Shown: in pieces, positions 10,192 through 19,326 of the stretch | How the letters are laid out: each line of letters opens with the position of its first letter | Position numbering within the stretch: position 1 is the stretch's first letter | Source: JBBECJ01 sp963763325 | Lineage (GTDB): Bacteria > Chloroflexota > Chloroflexia > Thermomicrobiales > CFX8 | NCBI GenBank assembly: GCA_963763325.1 | Contig: CAVXOL010000024.1 | Span: 496,001 to 560,000 of the forward strand | Direction of reading: 5' to 3' | DNA length: 64,000 nt | Made by a program: the position numbers and the translations under genes | Notes under the pieces: generated by a model | Seen by the model: only the letters and a program-made list of their open reading frames with translations | Told to the model about the DNA's origin: nothing | Database searches by the model: none

Positions 10192-11460
10192 GTGTCGCAG
10201 GCGTTTGTCGCTGTCGTAGCGGTTGTGACCATCGGCGCCGTCCTGACTCGCCCACGCGGCATCAGCGAGGGCGCCTGGGCGATTGGCGCAGGCACACTGC
10301 TCGTCGTTACCGGGCAGCTGGCTCTGGATGACCTCAGTGATGTCCTGAGAGAGCTGACTGACGTTCTGACATTCCTAGTCGGATTGTTCTGGATCACGCT
10401 GGCCGCACGCCAGGCTGGCATCTTCGATCGTGCAGCTCGAGTAATGGTTCACTCCGCACATGGCAGCGGTACACGACTGATGGTGGCCGTCTTTGCCTTC
10501 GGAGCGCTGACGACAGCATTCCTCTCGAATGACGCGACGGTCGTGCTCGTGACGCCGATCGTACTCAGCGCCTGCCTTCGGCTTGGGCTGCCACCACTAC
10601 CGTATCTATTCGCATGTTCATTCGTCGCCGACACCGCGTCGAGCCTGTTGCCAGTCTCCAATCCAATCAACCTTCTTTATGCCGAGCGACTTGATCTGTC
10701 GTTCGGGCGACATGTACTCCTGCTGGGGCTTCCCACGATCGTGGCCGTCGGCGTCAATGCAGGAGTGTTTCTGCTGCTCTTTCGCAATCAACTTCGCGGT
10801 AGCTTCAGCGACGAACGGTCCAGTAATGAACCTCCCTTCCCGACCACGAACGTCGACCGCTGGATTGCCGCAGGTCTGGCGGGGGTCGGGATCGGGTACG
10901 TTCTGGCAGCGTTTCTCGGCGTGAGGCCATCGCTTGTGACGTTTACGGGCGGCGTAATGCTCGGTGCGGTCACGTTGGCCCGTAAAAGAATCGCGGCTGT
11001 CGACCTCATACGCGTCCAACCTCCTTCACTGTATGCATTCGTCATCGGGTTGGCGCTGGTCGTCAGAGCCGCGGATGTCGCCGGCCTGCTTGGATTCCTC
11101 GGCAGGTCGGTCGAGCGGGCAGCAGACATTGGTGGGTTCGGAGGGCTGCTGGCGATCACGTTTGGCACCGCCCTCGGAACCAACGTTGTCAACAACTGGA
11201 CGATGGCCCTGGCGATGAGCGGCCCACTCGAACGCTCGGAGGCCAGCGACGAGGTCGTTGCCGGATCGATACTCGGTGCCGACATTGGCCCGAACCTGTC
11301 GGTGGTTGGATCGCTGGCAACCCTGATCTGGCTGACGGAAGTGCGGCGTGGAGGATTGGCCGTCTCTAGTGGCACCTACTTCCGGATCGGGGTGATCGCG
11401 ACGATTCCGACGTTGCTGGCGGCTACCGGCACGCTGTATATCGTCGCTCGATTCACTTGA
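10192..11460 (+). CDS. ArsB/NhaD-like (ion transporter superfamily) permease
   Basis: About 422 residues, mostly hydrophobic with around 10-11 membrane segments. It has conserved ion-transporter-superfamily stretches: FLSNDATVVLVTPIVL near residue 105 and the matching C-terminal repeat GTNVVNNWTMALAM, plus SLLPVSNPINLLYA. These re-entrant Asn/Asp motifs occur in ArsB (arsenite), NhaD and citrate/dicarboxylate carriers. Arsenite is one possible substrate, but no arsenic genes are nearby. The GTG at 10192 is preferred over the upstream GTG at 10129 because AGGTGA precedes it by about 10 nt. Confidence 0.8.
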   Translation: MSQAFVAVVAVVTIGAVLTRPRGISEGAWAIGAGTLLVVTGQLALDDLSDVLRELTDVLTFLVGLFWITLAARQAGIFDRAARVMVHSAHGSGTRLMVAVFAFGALTTAFLSNDATVVLVTPIVLSACLRLGLPPLPYLFACSFVADTASSLLPVSNPINLLYAERLDLSFGRHVLLLGLPTIVAVGVNAGVFLLLFRNQLRGSFSDERSSNEPPFPTTNVDRWIAAGLAGVGIGYVLAAFLGVRPSLVTFTGGVMLGAVTLARKRIAAVDLIRVQPPSLYAFVIGLALVVRAADVAGLLGFLGRSVERAADIGGFGGLLAITFGTALGTNVVNNWTMALAMSGPLERSEASDEVVAGSILGADIGPNLSVVGSLATLIWLTEVRRGGLAVSSGTYFRIGVIATIPTLLAATGTLYIVARFT

Positions 11461-11489
11461 GAGGTCGTTGCATGCAATGATACGCTCGT

Positions 11490-11675
11490 ATGGATAGTGC
11501 ATCGATCATCATGATCATACTGGTCCTCGTCTCGCTGGCTGCCGGGCTTGTCGCGTTTGGTGTCCTTCGTAAACGGGGGCGGAGTTCCGTGGCGGCTGGC
11601 TGCGCGGCGATCGCAGTCGGGCTGACCGTCATTTCGTGCTTCGTCCTCTTCCAGATCATCAGCATCCTCGCCTGA
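11490..11675 (+). CDS. 61-residue two-helix membrane protein
   Basis: Two hydrophobic segments, residues 5-26 (IIMIILVLVSLAAGLVAFGV) and 36-60, separated by a short basic loop RKRGRSS, so both ends are probably outside. No family recognised. It lies 30 nt after the ArsB-like gene on the same strand and converges with the molybdoenzyme. No clear ribosome-binding site is visible. Confidence 0.5.
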   Translation: MDSASIIMIILVLVSLAAGLVAFGVLRKRGRSSVAAGCAAIAVGLTVISCFVLFQIISILA

Positions 11676-11678
11676 GCT

Positions 11679-13298
11679 TCACACGATATCGACAGTGACG
11701 GTGTGTACGCCGGTCATACCGTCGGGATGCGGAGGACGCACAGACTCTTCCTGGACATTGCCAGCCAGGTCAATTGCGCGGACACTCACGCGATAGCTAC
11801 CCAGGTCCGGTCTCCAATCGTAACGCCAGCGTTGCCAGATTAGTTGCGGATCGTTTCCTTCGAGGACGGCGTCCTCCCATGCCCCGTCATCGATCCTGAC
11901 ATGAACCTCTGCAATCCCCCGATTGCCCGCGAACGCGACCCCGGCAATCGGCACGATATCAGCGTCGCGCAGGACAGTACCGCGCGGAGTGTCGACGATC
12001 GAAACAGTGTTGACGACTGCGACGTCGGTCCAGCCTCGTTCCTGCCAGTAGCCGCGGTAGTCATAGTCGACCAGTTCAATTTCCTGGAGCCACTTCACAT
12101 GCTTCTCACCATACAGTCCGGGAACGTATAGCCGGCACGGAAACCCGTGGGCGCGCGGCAACGTCGTCCCATTCATCCCGTAGGCCAGTATTGTCGTTGG
12201 TTCCAGAGCCTTCGGCAGCGGGATCGAGTCTGAATAGCCGTTCGCACCCCGGCAGATTACGTCCATCGTTGTTGTTCCGATCCCGGCACGTTCGAGGACA
12301 TCCCGCAGCGGCACGCCGGTCCAGCGTGTCGTACTGATCAAGCCGTTGTCGTGTTCGTACGAGATGCACATCAGTGTCCCATCCAGCTCCACGGACGGCA
12401 TCGACAGGAGGTCCGGCCAGCCAATCAGCAATTCGCGATCGACCAGCCCATGAACCCGAAGACTCCAACTCAGCTCTTCCAGGTTGGGATCGCGCGTCGA
12501 GATATCAACGACGTAGAACTCATCGTTGCTGGTCACGCGTTCCCGAACGCCGTCCGGCGCGACGAACGAATCAGGCAACGCTGGCGCAGGACGTGGTGTC
12601 GCCATCGCAACTGGGGAGGCGAACTCAGCACGCACATCTGTCAGCGGTGTGCTTTGAGACGTCTCGGCCTCGACCGAGCCGACGCTTCCGAGCAATCGCC
12701 CGGCAACCGGACCACCAACACCCGCCGCGATCGTAACCAGCGCGATCTGGCGCAACAGCGCACGACGCTGATAGTCTCCGGGATGGTCGAGCCAGCTGGA
12801 TGCAGGAGAGTTAGCCTCTCGTGTTGCCGCCGCCAGCAGGTCGAGCCATCGCACGAGCAATACGCCACCACCGAAGAGAGTCAATCCGAACGCCAGGACA
12901 TACCAGACCGCTTTCCCGGTTCCTAGACCGGCTTCGGACCACCAACCCAGCCAAAACGCGAACGGAAGCATCGTGAGAGGAGCCAGTGCTGCGAGCCGCA
13001 CCGAATCGAATCGACCAACGACCCAGCCCAGCAGCGCCCACGCCGCCAACCAGACAACGACACCTCCTGCCAGCGCGGCAGGCTGAGCACTCTCTCCAAG
13101 CGTCTCAATCGCCCAGGTCGCAAATTCTCCTGGCGAACGGCGGATCAGGTAATCCCCGAGGTCGAATGGTGGGAATGTCAACAGTCCAACGCTGTAAATC
13201 AGCCACCATCCAGCAATGACAACGACTCCCGCCGCCATCCCAGCCATCGCCGAAAGCCAGATCCCGATTTCGAGCGACGCTGGACAGCGGGGTTGCAT
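11679..13298 (-). CDS. Membrane-anchored molybdopterin oxidoreductase, sulfite oxidase family
   Basis: 539 residues. The first 200 residues hold about four to five membrane segments, followed by a further hydrophobic stretch near the cytochrome-free linker. An Oxidored_molyb domain follows (roughly 245-420) with the expected molybdenum-ligand Cys in LMCISYEHDNG and the WTGVPLRDVL pterin-binding segment. A Mo-co dimerisation domain ends the protein (GVAFAGNRGIAEVHVRIDDG). The family oxidises sulfite or reduces S-/N-oxides. The substrate is unassigned, and no partner cytochrome is adjacent. Molybdenum cofactor supply could involve moeA at 34.7-36 kb. Intact gene. Confidence 0.88.
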   Translation of the reverse strand: MQPRCPASLEIGIWLSAMAGMAAGVVVIAGWWLIYSVGLLTFPPFDLGDYLIRRSPGEFATWAIETLGESAQPAALAGGVVVWLAAWALLGWVVGRFDSVRLAALAPLTMLPFAFWLGWWSEAGLGTGKAVWYVLAFGLTLFGGGVLLVRWLDLLAAATREANSPASSWLDHPGDYQRRALLRQIALVTIAAGVGGPVAGRLLGSVGSVEAETSQSTPLTDVRAEFASPVAMATPRPAPALPDSFVAPDGVRERVTSNDEFYVVDISTRDPNLEELSWSLRVHGLVDRELLIGWPDLLSMPSVELDGTLMCISYEHDNGLISTTRWTGVPLRDVLERAGIGTTTMDVICRGANGYSDSIPLPKALEPTTILAYGMNGTTLPRAHGFPCRLYVPGLYGEKHVKWLQEIELVDYDYRGYWQERGWTDVAVVNTVSIVDTPRGTVLRDADIVPIAGVAFAGNRGIAEVHVRIDDGAWEDAVLEGNDPQLIWQRWRYDWRPDLGSYRVSVRAIDLAGNVQEESVRPPHPDGMTGVHTVTVDIV

Positions 13299-13365
13299 GG
13301 AACCGATCCTCGCTCACCGGTCGTCCTGAGCCAAAGCGAAGCGCATCGGCTCAGAACGCCCGGGG

Positions 13366-14785
13366 CTACTGCGATCGCGTTGGAGGCGTGCCGTTGGTCG
13401 GGTTCGGATCTCCAGCCTGTCCGCTCTCGATGACGTGAATCGCCCATTCGAGCTGGTAGTCCTCGATCTGATCGACGTTCGATATCGGCGTTGTCAATTG
13501 GCGTGAATGGGAACTGGCCATCCGGGAGGCCGACGACGACATCCGGGCGGATTCCCTGGTTCTTGATCAGCTTGCCATCGGGCGTTAACCACAGCTCGGT
13601 ACCAAGCAACAGACTCGATCCGTCGCCAAGACCAAAGTTGCTGAGGACGGTTCCCGTCCCAAACGTCGTTTCACCGAGAACGGTCGCGTTCGGGTTGTTG
13701 GCCTTAACAGCGCCGGAGACGATCTCCGACGACGACGCGGAGCCTTCGTTGATGAGCACAACCAGTGGCAGGTCGCCGACGTGCTGCGGTTGCGCCGTCG
13801 CGGTGTGCTCCTCCTGACTACCGTCGCGCACCTGTGTGATAAAGATCGTCTCGCCTTCAGGAACGAACATCGATCCGACCTGAATCGCGTCACTGATGTA
13901 CCCACCAGGATTGTTCCGCAGGTCCAGGATCACACCTTGAGCGTTGTCTGCTCTTGCCTCCGCCAACGCCTGAGCGAGGTCGTCGCCGGATCCCGCGCTG
14001 AACTGAGTGAGTCGGATCAGGGCGATGTCGTCGTCAAGCATCGTCCACGCGACCGAGGACACGTCGATCGTGCGCCGTGTCAGCGTGAATGTGAGCGGCG
14101 ACGGTTCGCCTTCACGGAGAAACGCAAGCGTGACCTGACTGCCTTCTTCACCCCGTACCTGACTGACGACTTCATCGACTGATTGGCCGGTAACGTCAAC
14201 TCCGTCGATCGATATCAGGATGTCGCCGGCCATGATCCCTGCCTCCTGGGCAGGCGATTGGTCGATTGGAGCCACGACGACAATGTCATTGTCGCGCTGA
14301 TTCACCTGGATGCCGACACCAACGTATTCCCCTTGAAGGTTCTCGCGATCCGACTGAGACTCTTCGGCGGTCATGTAGCGAGTATGGCCCTCGTCTTGAA
14401 GCGTCTGTAGCATCCCGTCGATCGCAGCCTCGAGCATTGCGTCTTCGTCGATGACACTCGGGTCAACATAGCGGTTCAGGACAAGGTCCCAGGCGGTGTC
14501 GAATGTGTCAGGAGCTCCACCGGTCGATGCTTCGACATCATCTGCGACAACAAGGCGTTGGAATACCATCCCACCCGCAAATGCCAGGAAGACGAAGCTC
14601 ACGACCACCAACCCGAGAATGATGCGTTGAGCAGTCTTCGACATCGGCTGTGGACCCGATCGAGTGGGCACCGCCATCTCCCATTGTCCGGCATGCCTGG
14701 ACGCCGAGAGATCGAGAGGCTGATGTGTTACAGGGAGGTCGCGTGGTCCGTGGCTACCACCCGCCGGTTTCTCAGTTGAATCCAT
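13366..14785 (-). CDS. S41-family carboxyl-terminal processing protease, one frameshift near the C-terminus
   Basis: Starts at MDSTEKPAGG (ATG 14785). It has an N-terminal membrane anchor (IILGLVVVSFVFLAFAGGMVF), a PDZ domain (GIMAGDILISIDGVDV), and the tail-specific protease core with the nucleophile Ser in NEGSASSSEIVSGAV. The Lys expected about 25 residues later in a TFGKG motif reads Thr here (TFGTGTVL), so the Ser-Lys dyad looks altered. Near 13480 the frame must shift by one base to reach the natural ending SNVDQIEDYQLEW to a TAG at 13366-13368. Without the shift the frame runs on into non-homologous sequence. Probably secreted or periplasm-facing. Confidence 0.85.
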
Positions 14786-15262
14786 TACGAAATCTCTTCT
14801 TTGTATTGCCCGATGGCGACTGGCGGCAGGCACGTATGCCGAGGATTGGAAGACATGCGCGTTCGCGCACAACAACTCGCGGAGCGACCGTCACGATACG
14901 ATGCGCCTCACTTAAAAGTATACGCAGGAGGCTGAAGCTTCGATGACACCTGCCGATCCTCGATTTCAGCAGGATTTCAGGTTTCTGTCACACGGAACTC
15001 AGGTTGCCGCGTGATAGTAATACCAGCGTCACAAGGACGCTTCGCACGAACACCACCACCCCCAACACCCCCAACACGCTGATCCCGCGTGAAACAGGGA
15101 TCCAACCCCCAACAATGGCCCGCCGGAAGCGCAACCGGCGGGTCAACCCTTTCTACGCTCCATTGCGGCGACTCCGGTCAACCAGTACCGTTTCATGCGG
15201 TCCGTCCAGCGTCACCTACGATACCCGAGGCGAAGGACATTCATCGACAAGAGGAGTTTCGA
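14786..15262. other. Intergenic region between divergent S41 protease and cobalamin adenosyltransferase genes
   Basis: 477 nt without a convincing gene. It contains a C/A-rich tract with repeated CCAACAC units near 15052-15080 and a perfect 8-bp hairpin CCCGCCGG/CCGGCGGG at 15119-15142 followed by TCAACCCTTT. I looked for a cobalamin riboswitch ahead of the adenosyltransferase gene and did not see a convincing one. Confidence 0.5.
15119..15142 (+). repeat. 8-bp inverted repeat (hairpin)
   Basis: CCCGCCGG at 15119-15126 and CCGGCGGG at 15135-15142 around an 8-nt loop. No good T tract follows, so it is only a possible terminator or attenuator upstream of the adenosyltransferase gene. Confidence 0.4.
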
Positions 15263-15802
15263 ATGCCGTTCTATACCCGCACCGGAGACGAGGGATACAC
15301 CGACCTTCTGGGCGGCCGCGTGCCGAAGTACGACGCGCGCCCCGAGACGTACGGTACGATCGATGAGGCGACGTCGAACATCGGCCTTGCTCGTGCGCTC
15401 GCGCGCTCCGATCGAACCAGAGACATCTTGGTCGAGATCCAACGGGATCTGTATACGATGATGGCGGAACTCGCGTTCACATCCGACATTCGTCAGGGGA
15501 AGTTCCACATCACTTCAGAGCATGTGGCTCGCATCGAGGCCGAAACCGATGCCCTCGAAGCCGACGTGCCGCTGCCGCCACACTTCATCCTGCCGGGCGA
15601 TTCAGTGTCTGGTGCCGCGCTGGACGTCGCTCGGGCTGTTATCCGACGGGCGGAGCGGTTAGCGGTCAAGCTGGCGCACGATGGAGAGGTGGAGAATGAC
15701 CAGATTCTCGCCTATCTCAACCGGCTCTCGTCGCTTCTGTTCATACTCGGTCGCTACGAAGACCAGGAAGCGGGTGTGACGCCAACGAAGGCTAAGCAAT
15801 GA
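15263..15802 (+). CDS. Cob(I)yrinic acid a,c-diamide adenosyltransferase, PduO type
   Basis: 179 residues starting MPFYTRTGDEGYTDLLGG. The ATG at 15263 is chosen because GAGGAG lies 6-7 nt upstream, and PduO proteins begin at this motif. It has the ATP-binding N-terminal TRTGD..T.LLGG loop, the YGTIDEATSNIG helix, and the ARAVIRRAERL and YLNRLSSLLFILGRY segments of the helical bundle. It transfers the adenosyl group of ATP to the cobalt of corrinoids to give coenzyme B12. No other cobalamin gene lies nearby. A hairpin terminator follows. Confidence 0.93.
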   Translation: MPFYTRTGDEGYTDLLGGRVPKYDARPETYGTIDEATSNIGLARALARSDRTRDILVEIQRDLYTMMAELAFTSDIRQGKFHITSEHVARIEAETDALEADVPLPPHFILPGDSVSGAALDVARAVIRRAERLAVKLAHDGEVENDQILAYLNRLSSLLFILGRYEDQEAGVTPTKAKQ

Positions 15803-15871
15803 CGGTGCAAGAGTCATGAGGAACGAGGCACGAGCGGTGAAAGGATTTCTCCGCGCCTCATAAGCAACAGG

Positions 15872-15898
15872 GAAGGGGCCAGCGTCGCCGGCCCCTTC
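15872..15898. terminator. Bidirectional terminator-like hairpin
   Basis: GAAGGGGCC/GGCCCCTTC stem with a 9-nt loop, followed on + by GGTTTGATTG. It sits between the convergent adenosyltransferase and zinc-ribbon genes. Confidence 0.65.
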
Positions 15899-15921
15899 GG
15901 TTTGATTGTCCTGATTTGGAG

Positions 15922-16284
15922 TTAGTAGCGCGGGTAGGCCGACTGCTGTCGCCGAGAGGCGAAGCAATCGGAGCAGTAGACCGGCTTGTTGCCGCTCGGC
16001 TGGAACGGTACCATCGTCTCGCGCCCACACTCGTCGCAGGTGGCCGGGTACATCTGGCGTTCGGCGCGCATACCGCCGCCATACCCACCGCCGCCGCCGT
16101 TGCCGCCTGACGAATAGCTCAGCGACGAGTCGCGGCGCGACTTGTTGGCCGCGCGGCATGACGAGCATCGGCTCGGACGGTTTGTGAACCCCTTCTCGGC
16201 ATAGAAGCTCTGCTCCCCGGCCGTGAAGACAAAGTCCGCTCCGCAGTCACGGCACTGAATCGTGATGTCGGAATACTGGTCCAT
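15922..16284 (-). CDS. Zinc-ribbon protein with two CxxC pairs (zf-trcl type)
   Basis: 120 residues. The N-terminal unit has CRDCG ... CSSC, a treble-clef/zinc-ribbon of the zf-trcl type (QCRDCGADFVFTAGEQ, FYAEKGF). A Gly-rich linker near residues 60-72 leads to a second CDECG ... CSDC ribbon. AAGGAG precedes the ATG at 16284. Proteins of this layout are common in Chloroflexota and of unknown function; nucleic-acid binding is a guess only. Monocistronic by context. Confidence 0.8.
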   Translation of the reverse strand: MDQYSDITIQCRDCGADFVFTAGEQSFYAEKGFTNRPSRCSSCRAANKSRRDSSLSYSSGGNGGGGGYGGGMRAERQMYPATCDECGRETMVPFQPSGNKPVYCSDCFASRRQQSAYPRY

Positions 16285-16501
16285 GTGATATGAACTCCTT
16301 GGCGCACGTCGTCATCCGTTGACGACCCCCAACGTACCCGGCGTCGAACTGACATCCATGCGCCGCGGGGTCGAGGCGAGGGATACTCGGACACTTCCAC
16401 CTATGGCGATTGCAGTTGACGTGTGCCTATAAATAACACACTTTGCCCGGTTGCGCTAGTACCTGAGGGAAAACCGACCGCGACAGCGTGTGAGCACGTC
16501 T

Positions 16502-16530
16502 TTGACCGATATCTGGCTACGGATTATCAA
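16502..16530 (+). promoter_or_regulatory. Sigma-70-type promoter for the HAD/aldo-keto reductase pair
   Basis: TTGACC, 17-bp spacer, then TATCAA; 42 nt before the HAD start. Confidence 0.5.
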
Positions 16531-16571
16531 TCCTGTGCGAGTTCAAACCATCTCGAATAGGGGAGCCGCCA

Positions 16572-17291
16572 TTGCATGCATCAATCTTTGGAGGGTTCGC
16601 GGGAGTCGTGTTCGATGCCTACGGCACGCTCTTCGATGTCGGCCACATTGAGCAGCACTGCGCGCGAGTCACGGATCGCTCCTCTGAGCTCGCCCGCCTC
16701 TGGCGGGTGAAGCAACTGGACTATGCCGTCCTGCGGACCGTGATGGACAGGTACGTCGACTGGGGTCAGATCACGTCAGACTCGCTCGATTTTGCAGCGA
16801 CCGCCCTCGGCGTCGAGCTTGATCCGACATCACGACGGTTGCTCATGCGCGCCTGGCTGGAGTTGCCGGCCTTTGCTGATGTTCCGCCCGCGCTCACCCG
16901 GCTGGCGGAGTCTGACCTTCGGCTGTTGATCCTCTCGAATGGAACCAGGCAGATGTTGTCGCCGTTGATCGAGCGCAACGGGCTGAATGGCCGATTCCTG
17001 ACAGTTCTGACAAGCGAGGCGGTCCAGACCTTTAAGCCCGACCCGAGCATCTATGGGCAGGTCACAGATCGGCTTCATGCGCGGATCAATGAAATTCTGT
17101 TCGTGACCGCAAATGGTTTTGACGTTGCCGGATCAAAGGCCGTTGGGTTTACCGTTTGTCGCGTCGACCGGCGCGGCGAACCTCTTGACCAACTCGGACT
17201 TGAGCCAGACTTGCACGTCCGCGACCTTACCGAATTGGCAGACATGCTACTCGGAAACGACGACACGCCACACGATTCCCTGGGAGGCTGA
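16572..17291 (+). CDS. HAD-superfamily hydrolase, 2-haloacid dehalogenase type II-like
   Basis: 239 residues from a TTG at 16572, with AGGGGAG 6-7 nt upstream. HAD motif I is DAYGTLFDV (nucleophile Asp near residue 15), motif II is ILSNGT, the Lys lies in FKPDPSIY, and motif III is the TANGFDVAGSKAVGF segment, which matches haloacid dehalogenases better than phosphatases. The expected reaction is hydrolytic dehalogenation of short 2-haloacids, although family members often act on other substrates. The aldo/keto reductase starts 4 nt downstream, so the two are probably co-transcribed and linked. Confidence 0.85.
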   Translation: MHASIFGGFAGVVFDAYGTLFDVGHIEQHCARVTDRSSELARLWRVKQLDYAVLRTVMDRYVDWGQITSDSLDFAATALGVELDPTSRRLLMRAWLELPAFADVPPALTRLAESDLRLLILSNGTRQMLSPLIERNGLNGRFLTVLTSEAVQTFKPDPSIYGQVTDRLHARINEILFVTANGFDVAGSKAVGFTVCRVDRRGEPLDQLGLEPDLHVRDLTELADMLLGNDDTPHDSLGG

Positions 17292-17295
17292 CGGA

Positions 17296-18114
17296 TTGGA
17301 ATGGCGCGACCTCGGCTTGAGTGGTCTTCGGGTTCCCGTTATCGGGATGGGCACCTGGCGCACATTCGATGTCTATGGGAAGCAGGATCAGGCTGCTCGC
17401 CGGGAGCTGGTTGGCGAAGCGCTCGACCTGTCGATCCGTTTCCTTGATTCATCTCCCATGTACGGCGAGGCGGAACGCGTCCTCGGCACGACCCTCACCG
17501 GACGGCGCGACAGGGCAATCGTCGCCACCAAGGTTTGGTCTCATGACCTCACCGAAGGTCACGGCCAGATCGACCGCGCGCTTCAGTACTTCGAGGACAG
17601 GATCGATCTCTACCAGGTCCACAATCTCGTCGGCTGGCGCGACTACCTGCCGATCTTCGAGCGGATGAAGGCAGACGGCACGATCAGCGCCTCGGGTGTC
17701 ACCCACTATCAACCGTCCGCGTTTCCCGAACTCGCAACGATCGCCCGAACAGAGGCGATCGACACGATCCAAATTCCCTACAACCCATTCGAGCGCGATG
17801 TTGAGCAGGAAATTCTTCCCATTGCCGCCGAACGCCAGCTTGGTGTGATTGTGATGCGCCCGTTCGGTGAAGGCGCATTGCTCCAACGGACCCCGCCCAA
17901 AGACACGCTCCGACAATTCCGCCGCTTCGGCTGCTCGACCTGGCCGCAAGTGTTGCTCAAATGGGTGCTGAGCGATCCGCGCATCACGGTCGTTATTCCG
18001 GCCACGCGCGACACTGCGCATCTGAACTCCAACGCCGTCGCTGGCAAGGGCCCGTGGTTCAGTGCAGCCGAGCGGGCCGAAGTCGTAAAGCTTGCCGCTC
18101 GCTATTGCAGATGA
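17296..18114 (+). CDS. Aldo/keto reductase family oxidoreductase
   Basis: 272 residues from a TTG at 17296, with GGAGG 9 nt upstream; the longer open frame overlapping the HAD gene is out of register with the family. The catalytic tetrad is visible: Asp and Tyr in FLDSSPMYGEAE, Lys in IVATKVW, His in LYQVHN. An NADPH-binding C-terminal region follows (VIPATRDTAHL). It is an NAD(P)H-dependent carbonyl reductase of the cytoplasm; the substrate is unknown. Operon with the HAD hydrolase. Confidence 0.9.
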   Translation: MEWRDLGLSGLRVPVIGMGTWRTFDVYGKQDQAARRELVGEALDLSIRFLDSSPMYGEAERVLGTTLTGRRDRAIVATKVWSHDLTEGHGQIDRALQYFEDRIDLYQVHNLVGWRDYLPIFERMKADGTISASGVTHYQPSAFPELATIARTEAIDTIQIPYNPFERDVEQEILPIAAERQLGVIVMRPFGEGALLQRTPPKDTLRQFRRFGCSTWPQVLLKWVLSDPRITVVIPATRDTAHLNSNAVAGKGPWFSAAERAEVVKLAARYCR

Positions 18115-18319
18115 CATTGAATTGTGGCAAACGGTCGGGTAGCTGGCTGGTCGTTGGTACAGGCTGGAATCAGACCGAACCTACAGCGCGTCAGTTTCTT
18201 CTCAACACTATCCTGAATATGTCGGAGGTTGGCAACGGCGCCAGCCGGAACGCAATGCAGCGATCCGACACGCGACGCAGCAAACGAGCGTCATTGTGAT
18301 GACGCCGCGAAGGGGGTCA

Positions 18320-18430
18320 ATGATGAGTCCGTATCTGATGGAGAAGATCGTCGAGCACAATCGGACGGAACTGGCCCGCTCGCGGAACAAGCGCGACTGG
18401 CGCACGTTGTTTCGCCTGGGCGGCGTGTAA
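18320..18430 (+). CDS. 36-residue microprotein, paralogue of the one at 53887-53991
   Basis: Two adjacent ATG codons (18320 and 18323) preceded by AAGGGGG. The product starts MMSPYLMEKIVEHN and ends WRTLFRLGGV. It shares with the 53887-53991 product the pattern P-Y-x(4)-VE, then LA, SR, R-x-W-x-T-x-F, spread over nearly the whole length: about 13 identical positions in 33, with conservative swaps elsewhere (Arg/Lys, Leu/Ile, Asp/Glu). A strong terminator follows 36 nt later, so this is a short independent transcript or the end of one. Function unknown. It looks like an amphipathic basic helix. Confidence 0.7.
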   Translation: MMSPYLMEKIVEHNRTELARSRNKRDWRTLFRLGGV

Positions 18431-18465
18431 CCCCTCGACTTTTACTCCCATCCATCCCTTTCTCC

Positions 18466-18496
18466 GACCGGGCGAGCAATCGCCCGGTCACTTTTT
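18466..18496 (+). terminator. Rho-independent terminator
   Basis: Perfect 10-bp stem GACCGGGCGA/TCGCCCGGTC with a GCAA tetraloop, followed by ACTTTTTA. It ends the microprotein transcript. Confidence 0.88.
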
Positions 18497-18528
18497 AGCC
18501 TGCGGAGCCGACTGCGTCCACGGGAGCA

Positions 18529-19326
18529 TTAAACGCTGCTGTCATCGACAAGCCCAAGCCGAGTAACGGCGGCTTCGACCATCTGTGAGGTCACCGCGTC
18601 ATCGACACTGAATCCATAGTGGAACACAATTACGATGAACTCACCCTGGCGAGCAAAGACGATGTTGCCAAACTGCGGCGTTGGGACTGGATTCTGAAAC
18701 GTGATGTCCACGCTCTGAGCGAAGAGATCGTCACCGATAAGAGCGAGTTCAATTGCCTCTAAACCCCAATAGACGTCGTTGCCGCCGCCCAGCTCGATCG
18801 TATGTCGCTCGCATGTCAACGCTGAGCGTGCGTAGTCCATTGCCGCCTGGGCATCCGACTCGCTCAGTCGAACGACCCACTGCTCGGCCCATTCACCAGT
18901 GACTGAGGTGTATGAGCCATACGCCCAGCCCAGAGACATGAACTGCTCGTCGATTGCCGGTGCGCCACAGTAGGACATCGACCCGTAGCCGTCAAGGCCG
19001 CCGCGCGTCCAGGTCGTGGCAATCTCACGCGGTTCGATCAGTGCTGCAAACATGCTGTCATCGGAAGCGAGACCCGGATTTCGCTCGCGGGACTCCACCG
19101 TCGCCGTCGGAAGTCGACTCTTCGCCGTGGGCGACGGTCTACTGACACTCTGAGTCGGACTAGCATCGTCAAGTCCCGCCTCAGCACGGACGGTGGCGAG
19201 GTCGGCAGCAGTGCGTTGTGGCACATCCTCCGCACCATCACTCTCAGATACGCTGGAACAGGCACTTGTCAAGACAATCGTGAGCAGCACAACCAGCCAG
19301 CGCATTTGTATCCAGTTCCAGTTCAT
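18529..19326 (-). CDS. Putative lipoprotein, unknown
   Basis: About 265 residues from the ATG at 19326 (MNWNWIQMRW), or 258 from the ATG at 19305. It has a lipoprotein signal peptide with hydrophobic core LVVLLTIVLTSAC; the Cys would be the lipidated residue. A Ser/Thr/Pro-rich linker follows, then a globular domain of about 150 residues with no motif I recognise (GGLDGYGSMSYCGAP). Expected to be anchored on the outer face of the membrane. No operon partner. Confidence 0.6.
   Translation of the reverse strand: MNWNWIQMRWLVVLLTIVLTSACSSVSESDGAEDVPQRTAADLATVRAEAGLDDASPTQSVSRPSPTAKSRLPTATVESRERNPGLASDDSMFAALIEPREIATTWTRGGLDGYGSMSYCGAPAIDEQFMSLGWAYGSYTSVTGEWAEQWVVRLSESDAQAAMDYARSALTCERHTIELGGGNDVYWGLEAIELALIGDDLFAQSVDITFQNPVPTPQFGNIVFARQGEFIVIVFHYGFSVDDAVTSQMVEAAVTRLGLVDDSSV

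Noticed and set aside
14786..15262. Cobalamin riboswitch ahead of the adenosyltransferase gene
   Set aside because: No B12-box-like core or expected pairing found by eye; only a simple hairpin is present.
18219..18299. 26-codon MSEVG frame as a partner of the 54034-54138 microprotein
   Set aside because: Only the first five residues resemble it, and no ribosome-binding site is seen; possible but unsupported.
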